Assembly (NCBI GenBank): GCA_964036315.1
Contig: OZ038482.1
Span: 9,726,698 to 9,790,697 of the forward strand
Source: Acanthosepion esculentum
Taxonomy: Eukaryota; Mollusca; Cephalopoda; Sepiida; Sepiidae
Length of the DNA stretch: 64,000 nt
Reading direction: 5' to 3'
Every line of letters begins with the position of its first letter. Positions within the stretch are counted from its first letter, which is position 1. The notes beneath the pieces are model-generated. The model was not told where the DNA came from and did not search any database. It saw only the letters and a program-made list of their open reading frames with translations. The position numbers were made by a program, and so were the translations under genes. This document shows, one piece after another, positions 11,311 through 21,200 of the stretch.

Positions 11311-11825
11311 CTTGTAGGATGTAGAATAGTAACGGAAACAAAAGTTCATGAAATGAAGTGGAAAATCTTTTAAACAATGAGTTTTGGTTCGGTGTCTTCT
11401 GGTTGGAATTAAAGAAAAAGCTGTATGTATGGAAAATATGTTGGAATTCTTCAGGATAAGAAGGACAATAAATATGCATGTGTATCTTCCTCCAGCTATG
11501 GGTTAAATAGGAGAGGAGACTACAATTGTATTCGTGTGTAGCAGCCAGTTTAAGGGAAGGGCAAGTCTGAATTTAAACCTGAGTTGAGCTGTTTGGAGAC
11601 TCATACACTGTGAAGCATGATCTGTCATCAGTTCTTCTAAAAAGTGTGGATGGTTCCAAAAAATCTTTTACTACTACGATCAAATCATTTGTGTGAGTGC
11701 CTCACATTTCAATTGCAAACTGAATTGAAGCCTCTTATTAAATAAAAAGTTTAATTGCAGTACCTTGTCAGTCATCTTTAATGAAACTTGCATAAAAGAA
11801 GGATTGCTCCCCAAATACATAAACA

Positions 11826-11828
<3 letters not shown>

Positions 11829-11903
<75 letters not shown>
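11829..11903. repeat. (AT)n microsatellite
   Basis: Uninterrupted AT run. Confidence 0.95.
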
Positions 11904-11905
<2 letters not shown>

Positions 11906-12289
11906 CAAAGGTGTACATTTTTAATGAAAAATATTATGCAGAATTTATTTCATCATTCCCTCTTTCATAACAATAAATAAAATTGATAGAAATGAAAAAT
12001 GTTCCTTGGAGTCATGATGTGGTTGTAGTTACTGTAAATTTTTTTTACCTACACTCACATCACAACTTAAACAATGAAGTGACTAATAACCTATAACCTA
12101 AATTTCATCAACTTCATTTCAAATACCAAACTTTAAACTAAACTGAAGAGTATACAAAATAAATAAAAGAAAATAAATAAATAAAATTAAAATAGACTAA
12201 AGGTCCAGACTATAAATGATTTAAAACATTAATCCTAAACAAAAAACTGTGAAAAACCCTTTCCCCACCATCCTCCACTTCCCATAAGT

Positions 12290-12292
<3 letters not shown>

Positions 12293-12380
<88 letters not shown>
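12293..12380. repeat. (AT)n-(GT)n compound microsatellite
   Basis: AT run switching to GT at about 12358. Confidence 0.95.
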
Positions 12381-12779
12381 TGTATATAGAGGGGAAGGGA
12401 GAGAGAGACTACCCTGATATAATAGGAATAAGGATGTTCAAATCCAAAATATAAGTTCAGAATTTAATTCCAAGAGTCATAAATCACTCCTGCAAATCCA
12501 ATGCTAGAAAATGCTGGGAGTTTAAATCCACATCACAACTCACAGTGCACAACTACCTTCTTCCCCCATGAAGAGCCACGCAATCTGCCCCCCTGATCCA
12601 ATGTAGCATTCTTTTATTTGGGGTAAAAAAGGTTGTGATTAGTCGAGACTGGTCGGGAATTGTAAACAATTGCCATATTTCAAAGCCCATTAAAGTTGAC
12701 CCAATCTTCATTATGAGTGCTTTTTTCCCAACCGAGAAAACAAATTCTTTTTTTTGAGCTCAGACTTGGTTTTCTCCTT

Positions 12780-12960
12780 TGTTGCCACATATCATCTTGA
12801 TATGGTGCATTAAAGCATCGGTTTTTGAGTTCAATCCCTGGCCTGGGTAGACTCGGTGGAAAGCAATAAGTGAGTAGTACTAAATAAGAACAAAACAAGA
12901 TATCCATAAACAGCAGAACAATCTATCATCCCTCCTCATAGATTAAATAAAAGCTCAATT
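12780..12960 (+). mobile_element. Possible tRNA-headed SINE relic
   Basis: A B-box-like gagttcaatccctgg at 12827-12841 follows a plausible tRNA-like upstream segment (taaagcatcggttt). No tail or target-site duplication was identified, so this is tentative. Confidence 0.3.
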
Positions 12961-14450
12961 AAAAGTTCCCTGAAGGTTATTCTGTTTAACAGGCTCTTGA
13001 AGACAGTCAGAATGTACAATGAGAAAAAAGTGACAATAAACTACAGAGTTAGCAGGATTGCATGTTTATGTGCATTTTAGGTGGATGCATGTTCAATATG
13101 TGAACAGTTAGGAAGTTGTTTCTATTATGGATTGTTTATTCTTTTTTTATGGTGATTGCAGCAAAACAAAGTTCTCAATGTATTTTGGGTATGTCCATTT
13201 TTTTTTGGGGGGGAGGTAATAATTTACGGTTATTAGAATGGTTAAAATGGTCAATCTCAAGTCAGCTTTGCACTGAGTTAAAACAACCAAATTACTTACT
13301 TCATGAGTATGTCTGCAGTGCATGTCTGAATGTGGTAAGTGGTCAAAGAGTTCAGTCATCAGTGGACCAGGGAAATGAATGTACCTCAATGGGAATTTAT
13401 AATAACCATGTGGTTCTACATGTTGCAGCAAAAAAGCGAGAGAGTGAGACAAGAAAATGCTTGTAATTTTATAAACTTCAATAGCGCCAACAGCTAACAG
13501 CTTCTTACAAAGACAAGTGGGATAATCATATTTCTGGTTCCTTTATGCTAAGCATCATGGGAAAATGTATTTTCTTTTCTTTTTTTATTCATTATTATTA
13601 TTATTTTATTTATCAGTTTTATTTCATTTTCCCCACAAACTTCTCATCCCAGAAACTCATACAGAATTTACAACACTTTGTTCACTTATGGTTAACAAGC
13701 CTAAAATTATTCATACAGGAGACAACATATCCATTATTTTTTCACTTGTTTTGTAATAATGAAGATGATATAAGACTGATGACAAAAGAATCATTAACTC
13801 CTCTGCAGGTGATCTCTACCAGTGAGTTTCACCAATCTCGGATATTTAAGAGGAAATAACAAAATTCTTCATCCCCAAGTTGCATTTCTCTCTTTCGTCT
13901 TTGTTGTTGTTTTTCTCAGAAAATTATTCATTTTTCTGTTACAAATGACCGAACCAAGCACTAGACAATTCTCTTGAATCTCTCCCTTTCAGTAAATAAA
14001 GCCTCCTCCCTTATATACAACAAACTCTATAGCCACAAGTTTGTCCATCCATATTCTCTGGATAAACAAAATCCTTAACCTGTCCTCACAAGAATGCCAA
14101 TAAGGTTATATCAAGAGATCTGAAAGGACACTTGATTCAATGAGAATTTCTCAACTTGATCCACTGGCTTGGAAATCTTAAATCAAGTGCAACCTTGTTT
14201 ACTCAGAGTTGTCAAGTGCTACTTCTTAAATATTATTCCTAAGAAGATGGGCGAGGACATAAGGTAATATCTACTTTGACAAATCAAAGTAGAGGTCATT
14301 TGAAAATTTTTCAACAAATTCCAAGAAATATTGATCAGACTTTACTGTCATAAAGGATTTTAGCCATCCCCTCCCCGCTAGCAACCCAGTTGGGAAAATA
14401 TAAGACAGTCAGAAGTACCAGAACTTTAGCAGCATTTTCAATATTTGGCA
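12961..14450. other. Unassigned region
   Basis: The frames at 13116-13466 and 13545-13859 have no recognisable domain and start beside homopolymer runs. I see no repeat family in this stretch. Confidence 0.3.
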
Positions 14451-14454
14451 TTGT

Positions 14455-14665
14455 TTTTATATATATATTTATGATAAATATATAGTTTGAAGGTATAGTA
14501 TATTTATGGAATAAAGTGCTCAATATCAGGGATAGAGCATATGTAAATATAAAAGTGGGCATTGCAGTCAACACTAAGTGGTGACAGTCTGTTTTATGCT
14601 TGAATGCAATCTTCAGGCCTGAAAATGGCTTTGAAGCATGAAACAGGCTGTCACTGCTTGGTATT
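14455..14665 (-). mobile_element. Penelope-like terminal-repeat fragment with palindromic hammerhead relic
   Basis: On the minus strand the right part (gctctatccctgatattgag, gtaaatataaaagtggg) matches the PLE end at 52700-52850. The centre, 14584-14652, is a near-palindrome made of two inverted hammerhead-like cores. One strand keeps ctgaagattgc but has taaaac for GAAAC. The other keeps tgaaacaggctgtc but has ctgaaaa for CUGANGA. Neither has a proper stem I, so both look inactive. Confidence 0.6.
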
Positions 14666-14695
14666 GATCTCAGTGTCCACATATAATACACATAT

Positions 14696-14745
14696 ATATA
14701 TATATATGGAGAGAGAGAGAAGGAGGGGGAGAGAGATGCACACAC
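14696..14745. repeat. (AT)n/(GA)n microsatellite
   Basis: Short AT run followed by gagagagagagaagg repeats. Confidence 0.7.
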
Positions 14746-14845
14746 ATCTACACACACAAAATAACATATATATTTATGCATATATTTATACACACATGCA
14801 TACCTATATAAAGGGACTATTCAGCTTTTTTCAATCAGTGAGACA

Positions 14846-14955
14846 CTTAATGGCTGAGTTGGTATAAAGCATGCCAGATTTAAAAATGGTTTCTCCTGCA
14901 AGGGGGTGGGGTGCAGTTTCAAATCCTACCAGAGCACACATTTTTTTTTTTTTTA
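14846..14955 (+). mobile_element. tRNA-derived SINE head or tRNA pseudogene
   Basis: A box-like tggctgagttgg (14851-14862) and B box-like agtttcaaatcct (14915-14927) are 52 bp apart, which suggests a class II (Leu/Ser type) tRNA with a long variable arm. An oligo-T run at 14941-14954 follows, as at a pol III terminator. The acceptor and anticodon stems are imperfect, so a working tRNA is unlikely. Confidence 0.5.
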
Positions 14956-15065
14956 ATAAGATTTCTTGAATATTCAGGCTGGTAGATGAAAATGAATACA
15001 TATACTGTTTAATAAATAATACTCTGGCTTCCATCTTCAAATTCCATTCAAGAACCATCAAGAGA

Positions 15066-15362
15066 ATGGTGAATAAATTTAAAAAAGAGAGAACAGTACA
15101 GAGGAAAATTGGATCAGGAGGTCACAATGGAAAGATGGATCATCATTTCAACTTAGAGCTAAAGAGATCAATTAGAAAAGATCCAACTCAATCCATAAGT
15201 TGTTTGGCACGTGAGAGAGGAGTTTCAGCTATGTCAGTCTAAAGAGCAGTGAAAAAAGAATTAAAGATGAAATCATACATGAAACATATGAGGCACCTTG
15301 TTACTCCAGGACAGAAAGTTACAAGTTTAAAGAAGGTGAAGTTGGAAAGTGATCCTGGAATA
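15066..15362 (+). pseudogene. Mariner (maT-like) transposase, N-terminal DNA-binding part only
   Basis: The frame starts MVNKFKKERTVQRKIGSGGH and contains the helix-turn-helix stretch TQSISCLARERGVSAMSV, then LVTPGQKV, which matches the usual paired HTH region of mariner-type transposases. A taa stop interrupts it at 15239-15241. It ends at an AT run near 15363, with the entire DDE/D catalytic domain missing. The family resembles that of the broken copy at 52930-53865. A live protein would bind the terminal repeats; this one cannot catalyse anything. Confidence 0.7.
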
Positions 15363-15654
15363 ATATATATATATATTTGCACTTTCTCTCACTACTTTAT
15401 ATGTTTCCAATCATAAGCTATGATTAATTAATGATGAACATGTCATTTTCATTTATGACTGATTTCATCACAATTCTTCTCCTAAGTGTAAAGAATAATT
15501 ATACATTGTTATTGCTCAAAGTAGAGACCAATAATGTTATAAAATCTCTGAGAATTCCAGTAAGATTCGTTTAAACACTTGTAAGATATAATGGTTCAGA
15601 GCCTAATCTAAAAATTTCTGTTAGACAATTTGGACAATTTTGCTGTTACATCTG

Positions 15655-15657
<3 letters not shown>

Positions 15658-15712
<55 letters not shown>
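15658..15712. repeat. (AT)n microsatellite
   Basis: Uninterrupted AT run. Confidence 0.95.
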
Positions 15713-15714
<2 letters not shown>

Positions 15715-15782
15715 GCATTATCTCTCTATACAAATCTTGTTAGTTGGATTTAATAAAACTTGACAGAATTATTGCTGACTAA

Positions 15783-15828
15783 ATACATACATACATACAA
15801 ACATATATATATATATATATATATATAA
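15783..15828. repeat. (ACAT)n-(AT)n microsatellite
   Basis: Short acat repeats leading into an AT run. Confidence 0.85.
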
Positions 15829-16390
15829 CGAAGGTCTTTGTAAACCATATGGATAATCCTAAGGATTAAGTCTGTTAAGTCAAAGCGAATAATTTAATTT
15901 AAAGAAAAACAAACCACTTTAAGGTTCCATTCTTATAATTTATTCCACCAGAGATTTTATTTTTCTCTGGATCTTCAGACTTCACTTTCAAGGGTGAAAA
16001 AATGAACTTAAAATTTACACTTTTGAAGGGCAGTATTAAGCTTATATAAGGTGACATAGAGCGAGGGTTGAGAGGGATAGTGTGAGAGACGTGATGGAAA
16101 TTAGAGAGGGAAGAGAGAGTTTTAAAATTTATTTTTATTACAATATTTAATATTGAGGAGGAGGGGGTAAGGATCAGACATTGACCTATTTAATCGGTCA
16201 ACTCACCAGAAATGATATGGGAAAAAAAGAAAAAAGTAAAAAGGCGGGAAGTAAAGAGATAAGAAATAAGAGATGGATGTAGGGTTTTGAAAGAAGCAGA
16301 AGGGTGTTATAGCTTGATGTTTGGGCAATTTAGAAAAACACAGATTTTAATGTTTGATAGTAATTGAAATGTTTAAATATTCCACAAATA

Positions 16391-16392
<2 letters not shown>
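15829..16392. other. Unassigned, purine-rich in part
   Basis: Gag/agg-rich sequence around 16060-16170, followed by a tttaatcggtcaactcacc block. No gene was recognised. Confidence 0.35.

Positions 16393-16437
<45 letters not shown>
16393..16437. repeat. (AT)n microsatellite
   Basis: Uninterrupted AT run. Confidence 0.95.
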
Positions 16438-16439
<2 letters not shown>

Positions 16440-16869
16440 GGGTGTAACAGCTTTAAATCTAGTTTAACAATCTGTTCTTTTTGCGAGTTTGTTAATTCTT
16501 TATCTCTTGGCATGATGATAACCTTCTTGCATGAATATAAATTACAGAATGTTCTGTTTGTATTTTAGGCTAAAATAACAAATTGATAACAAATTTGAAA
16601 GATTCTAGAATATTCCACTTGAATAATATAGAGTATTAAAGCAATTTAAAAGTTTTAAAATCTGAAATTTGCATTGTATGAATACTTTTTTCACTTGTTA
16701 AAAAAGATAAATGGGAATTATTTCTTTTAAATCAATTTTTTGTTTTATATGCATATTTAGTTATTATTCATCTGTGTACAGTTAATTTTATGAAATGTGT
16801 GTTTATTCATTAATTGGAAGTATAATAAATAAAAAATTTGTATGTGTACGAAGATTTATTTTCCCTCAT

Positions 16870-16870
<1 letters not shown>

Positions 16871-16917
<47 letters not shown>
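16871..16917. repeat. (AT)n microsatellite at left edge of fold-back
   Basis: Directly precedes the left arm of the 16939-17306 inverted repeat. Confidence 0.9.
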
Positions 16918-16918
<1 letters not shown>

Positions 16919-16938
16919 ATTATGTGGGGTTCAATTTA

Positions 16939-17306
16939 TATTACGCGAATCATTCATACGAAAAGCAGATAATGAAGTTAATGATATAAATGGCAAGAAT
17001 CACTCTCGCAAACAATTTTTAATAATAAAATACATTAACCTCGAATCCGTTAATGAATGGTATGATCCTTGTTTATAAAAAACTTACCTATTTCCCTACC
17101 TGAGGATGATTGTATGAAACGATTGAAAGCTAAGCTAGTAGTAAAAAAAAGACCTGATAAAACCGGAATTTATAAACAAGGATCATACCATTCATTAATG
17201 GATTCGAGGTTAATGTATTTTATTATTAAAAATTGTTTGCGTGAGTGATTCTTGCCATATCATTAACTTCATTATCTGCTTTTCGTATTAATTATTCGCG
17301 TAATAT
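16939..17306. repeat. Large inverted repeat (about 140-bp arms, 90-bp loop)
   Basis: The left arm 16939-17079 and right arm 17169-17306 are near-identical reverse complements (for example cctcgaatccgttaatgaat against attcattaatggattcgagg). The loop holds cctgaggatgattgtatgaa. Both outer sides are (AT)n tracts. No transposase or terminal motif was recognised. It may be an inverted end-pair of a retroelement like the PLEs further right. Confidence 0.9.
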
Positions 17307-17350
17307 ATATATATATATATATATATATATCTTTACATATATATATAAGA
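17303..17350. repeat. (AT)n microsatellite at right edge of fold-back
   Basis: AT run interrupted by tctttac. Confidence 0.85.
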
Positions 17351-17439
17351 TTATGAGTAGCAGTTATTCTTATTTTTGAAAACTATCCTTTCAGTAAAGA
17401 CAGTTTTTTTAATGCCATGTCCCTTCAGGTTGTAGGTGA

Positions 17440-17660
17440 TCATGACTCCACAAATTCCTTTTTCTTTATTATCTCTGAATTTCAATGACTGCTCGGGAAA
17501 CATAGTGGAGTAGTTTCCTGCTACATTCTCCATGATTATGAGTTAAGAATTTTCCTCCTAGGCTGGTTGCCAACCAAGGCTAGAATGCCCAGTCTATCCT
17601 GCTATTTAACTCATAACTGGTGGGGGAAAAATGGATTCATACCTTTCCCAAAGGCATTAT
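17440..17660 (-). repeat. Old dispersed repeat, minus copy
   Basis: Reverse complement of the element at 9360-9690, with blocks agtttcctgctacattctcc, ggctggttgccaaccaaggc and tacctttcccaaaggc in mirrored order. Confidence 0.6.
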
Positions 17661-17877
17661 TGCAAAGTGAATGCCAGAACTTGAACTTGGATTGCTGATT
17701 CTACTTTCCCCACCAATAACCCTGACCCTAACCACAAATCCCTTAAAGTGAGGTACATTTCAGTCTATGCTTAATACCTACAACAGGTATTCAAAGAATA
17801 CGCAACATATATACATATATGTAGATGTGTTTTACTCTTAACTCTATTCTAGATTGATCCCAACACTTTATCCCCCT

Positions 17878-18263
17878 CCAGATTTTACAGAAATCCTCAA
17901 ATTATTCTTTCATTGAAAAAAGACCTTCCAACTGCATGAATTTAAGCATGCTACTAGGTTGGCATTTCAGTCCTACAATTTAACTGTCAAAACAGTTAAA
18001 TATAACCGCTTCTTCTACTCCAACAGATTTTTCTATCGTACTTTCTAATAGTGGAATTCCTTTCCTCTTATTTGTTTCCCTGATAAAAATAATCTTCAAA
18101 AATTTAAATGTAATGTCAATCGACATCTTCTGATGCCTTGATCCTGATCCCCGTCCATCTCTATATCCTTTCCTCAAACACCCCTCTTTACTCTAGCTCT
18201 CACTCTCTGTAACCCCTTGGGTGCTAGTGGCACACCCGACTTGCTTGGGGTGAAATGCTTAAA
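17878..18263 (+). pseudogene. Jockey/CR1-like LINE 3' end, the seed copy of the satellite
   Basis: The plus strand encodes the tail of a LINE ORF2: LHEFKHATRL, then TVKTVKYNRFFYSNRFF, then (from about 18051) WNSFPLICFPDKNNLQKFKC and NVNRHLLMP followed by tga. The 3' UTR runs to gaaatgcttaaaaaaa. From about 18052 it is collinear with the 356-bp satellite unit, but it extends ~170 bp further upstream than any unit does. This copy is therefore the non-amplified stump from which the tandem array expanded. The upstream part has an in-frame stop and small gaps, as expected for a dead copy. Confidence 0.85.
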
Positions 18264-21200
18264 AAAATGTTTCCTCTCTTCATTCAATTTAATCTGATTA
18301 TTAAACCAGCCATTCTTCTATATTATTCTACCTCTGTCCCATAATGATTGTTCCATTGAGTCTATGAAATTTGTGCAAAAATGGAACAATCATTATGGGA
18401 CAGATATGGGGACTCCCTTCCTCCTACTTGCTTCCCTGATAGCTATAATCTTCAAATATTCAAGTGTAATATCAATCGACATCTTCTGATGCCTTGATCC
18501 TGATCCCCGTCCTTCTCTATATCCTTTCCTCAAACACCCCTCTTTACTCTTGCTCTCACTTTTTGTAACCCCTTGGGTGCTAGTGGCACACCCGACTTGC
18601 TTGGGGTGAAATGCTTTAAAAAATGTTTCCTCTCTTCATTCAATTTAATCTGATTATTAAACCAGCCATTCTTCTATATGATTCTACCTCTGTCCCATAA
18701 TGATGGTTCCATTGAGTCTATGAAATTTGTGCAAAAATGGAACAATCATTATGGGACAGAGATGGGGACTCCCTTCCTCCTACTTGCTTGCCTGATAGCT
18801 ATAATCTTCAAATATTCAAGTGTAATATCAATCGACATCTTCTGATGCCTTGATCCTGATCCCCGTCCTTTTCCATATACTTTCCTCAAACACCCCTCTT
18901 TACTCTTGCTCTCACTCTCTGTAACCCCTTGTGTGCTAGTGGCACACCCACCTTGCTTGGGGTGAAATGCTTTAAAAAATGTTTCCTCTCTTCATTCAAT
19001 TTAATCTGATTATTAAACCAGCCATTCTTCTATATGATTCTACCTCTGTCCCATAATGATTGTTCCATTGAGTCTATGAAATTTGTGCAAAAATGGAACA
19101 ATCATTATGGGACAGAGATGGGGACTCCCTTCCTCCTACTTGCTTGCCTGATAGCTATAATCTTCAAATATTCAAGTGTAATATCAATCGACATCTTCTG
19201 ATGCCTTGATCCTGATCCCCGTCCTTCTCCATATACTTTCCTCAAACACCCCTCTTTACTCTTGCTCTCACTCTTTGTAACCCCTTGAGTGCTAGTGGCA
19301 CACCCACCTTGCTTGGGGTGAAATGCTTTAAAAAATATTTCCTCTCTTCATTCAATTTAATCTGATTATTAAACCAGCCATTCTTCTATATTATTCTACC
19401 TCTGTCCCATAATGATTGTTCCATTGAGTCTATGAAATTTGTGCAAAAATGGAACAATCATTATGGGACAGAGATGGGAACTCCCTTCCTCCTACTTGCT
19501 TCCCTGATAGCTATAATCTTCAAATATTCAAGTGTAATATCAATCGACATCTTCTGATGCCTTGATCCTGATCCCCGTCCTTCTCCATATACTTTCCTCA
19601 AACACCCCTCTTTACTCTTGCTCTCACTCTTTGTAACCCCTTGTGTGCTAGTGGCACACCCACCTTGCTTGGGGTGAAATGCTTTAAAAAATGTTTCCTC
19701 TCTTCATTCAATTTAATCTGATTATTAAACCAGCCATTCTTCTATATGATTCTACCTCTGTCCCATAATGATTGTTCCATTGAGTCTATGAAATTTGTGC
19801 AAAAATGGAACAATCATTATGGGACAGAGATGGGGACTCCCTTCCTCCTACTTGCTTGCCTGATAGCTATAATCTTCAAATATTCAAGTGTAATATCAAT
19901 CGACATCTTCTGATGCCTTGATCCTGATCCCCGTCCTTCTCCATATACTTTCCTCAAACACCCCTCTTTACTCTTGCTCTCACTCTTTGTAACCCCTTGA
20001 GTGCTAGTGGCACACCCACCTTGCTTGGGGTGAAATGCTTTAAAAAATGTTTCCTCTCTTCATTCAATTTAATCTGATTATTAAACCAGCCATTCTTCTA
20101 TATGATTCTACCTCTGTCCCATAATGATTGTTCCATTGAGTCTATGAAATTTGTGCAAAAATGGAACAATCATTATGGGACAGCGATGGGGACTCCCTTC
20201 CTCCTACTTGCTTGCCTGATAGCTATAATCTTCAAATATTCAAGTGTAATATCAATCGACATCTTCTGATGCCTTGATCCTGATCCCCGTCCTTCTCCAT
20301 ATACTTTCCTCAAACACCCCTCTTTACTCTTGCTCTCACTCTTTGTAACCCCTTGTGTGCTAGTGGCACACCCACCTTGCTTGGGGTGAAATGCTTTAAA
20401 AAATGTTTCCTCTCTTCATTCAATTTAATCTGATTATTAAACCAGCCATTCTTCTATATTTTTCTACCTCTGTCCCATAATGATTGTTCCATTGAGTCTA
20501 TGAAATTTGTGCAAAAATGGAACAATCATTATGGGACAGAGATGGGGACTCCCTTCCTCCTACTTGCTTCCCTGATAGCTATAATCTTCAAATATTCAAG
20601 TGTAATGTCAATCGACATCTTCTGATGCCTTGATCCTGATCCCCGTCCTTCTCTATATCATTTCCTCAAACACCCCTCTTTACTCTTGCTCTCACTCTCT
20701 GTAACCCCTTGGGTGCTAGTGGCACACCCGACTTGCTTGGGGTGAAATGCTTAAAAAAATGTTTCCTCTCTTCATTCAATTTAATCTGATTATTAAACCA
20801 ACCATTCTTCTATATTATTCTACCTCTGTCCCATAATGATTGTTCCATTGAGTCTATGAAATTTGTGCAAAAATGGAACAATCATTATGGGACAGAGATG
20901 GGGACTCCCTTCCTCCTACTTGCTTCCCTGATAGCTATAATCTTCAAATATTCAAGTGTAATGTCAATCGACATCTTCTGATGCCTTGATCCTGATCCCC
21001 GTCCTTCTCTATATCCTTTCCTCAAACACCCCTCTTTACTCTTGCTCTCACTCTCTGTAACCCCTTGGGTGCTAGTGGCACACCCGACTTGCTTGGGGGG
21101 AAATGCTTAAAAAAATGTTTCCTCTCTTCATTCAATTTAATCTGATTATTAAACCAACCATTCTTCTATATTATTCTACCTCTGTCCCATAATGATTGTT

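Larger units (their letters stand above)
10741..12290. other. AT-rich region with two (AT)n tracts
   Basis: Apart from the microsatellites at 11204-11300 and 11829-11903, I see no gene or identifiable element. Confidence 0.35.

Noticed and set aside
12680..13466. Host gene exons in frames at 12680-12907 and 13116-13466
   Set aside because: No domain, no convincing splice sites, and the frames cross homopolymers.
17080..17168. Hammerhead in the loop of the 16.9-17.3 kb fold-back (ctgagga ... tgaaacg)
   Set aside because: No stem II or stem III with a UH cleavage site could be drawn.
18332..18405. Satellite hairpin as a clean MITE insertion
   Set aside because: The arms resemble MITE ends, but the TA sites do not flank the arms symmetrically, so I kept it as an inverted repeat of uncertain origin.
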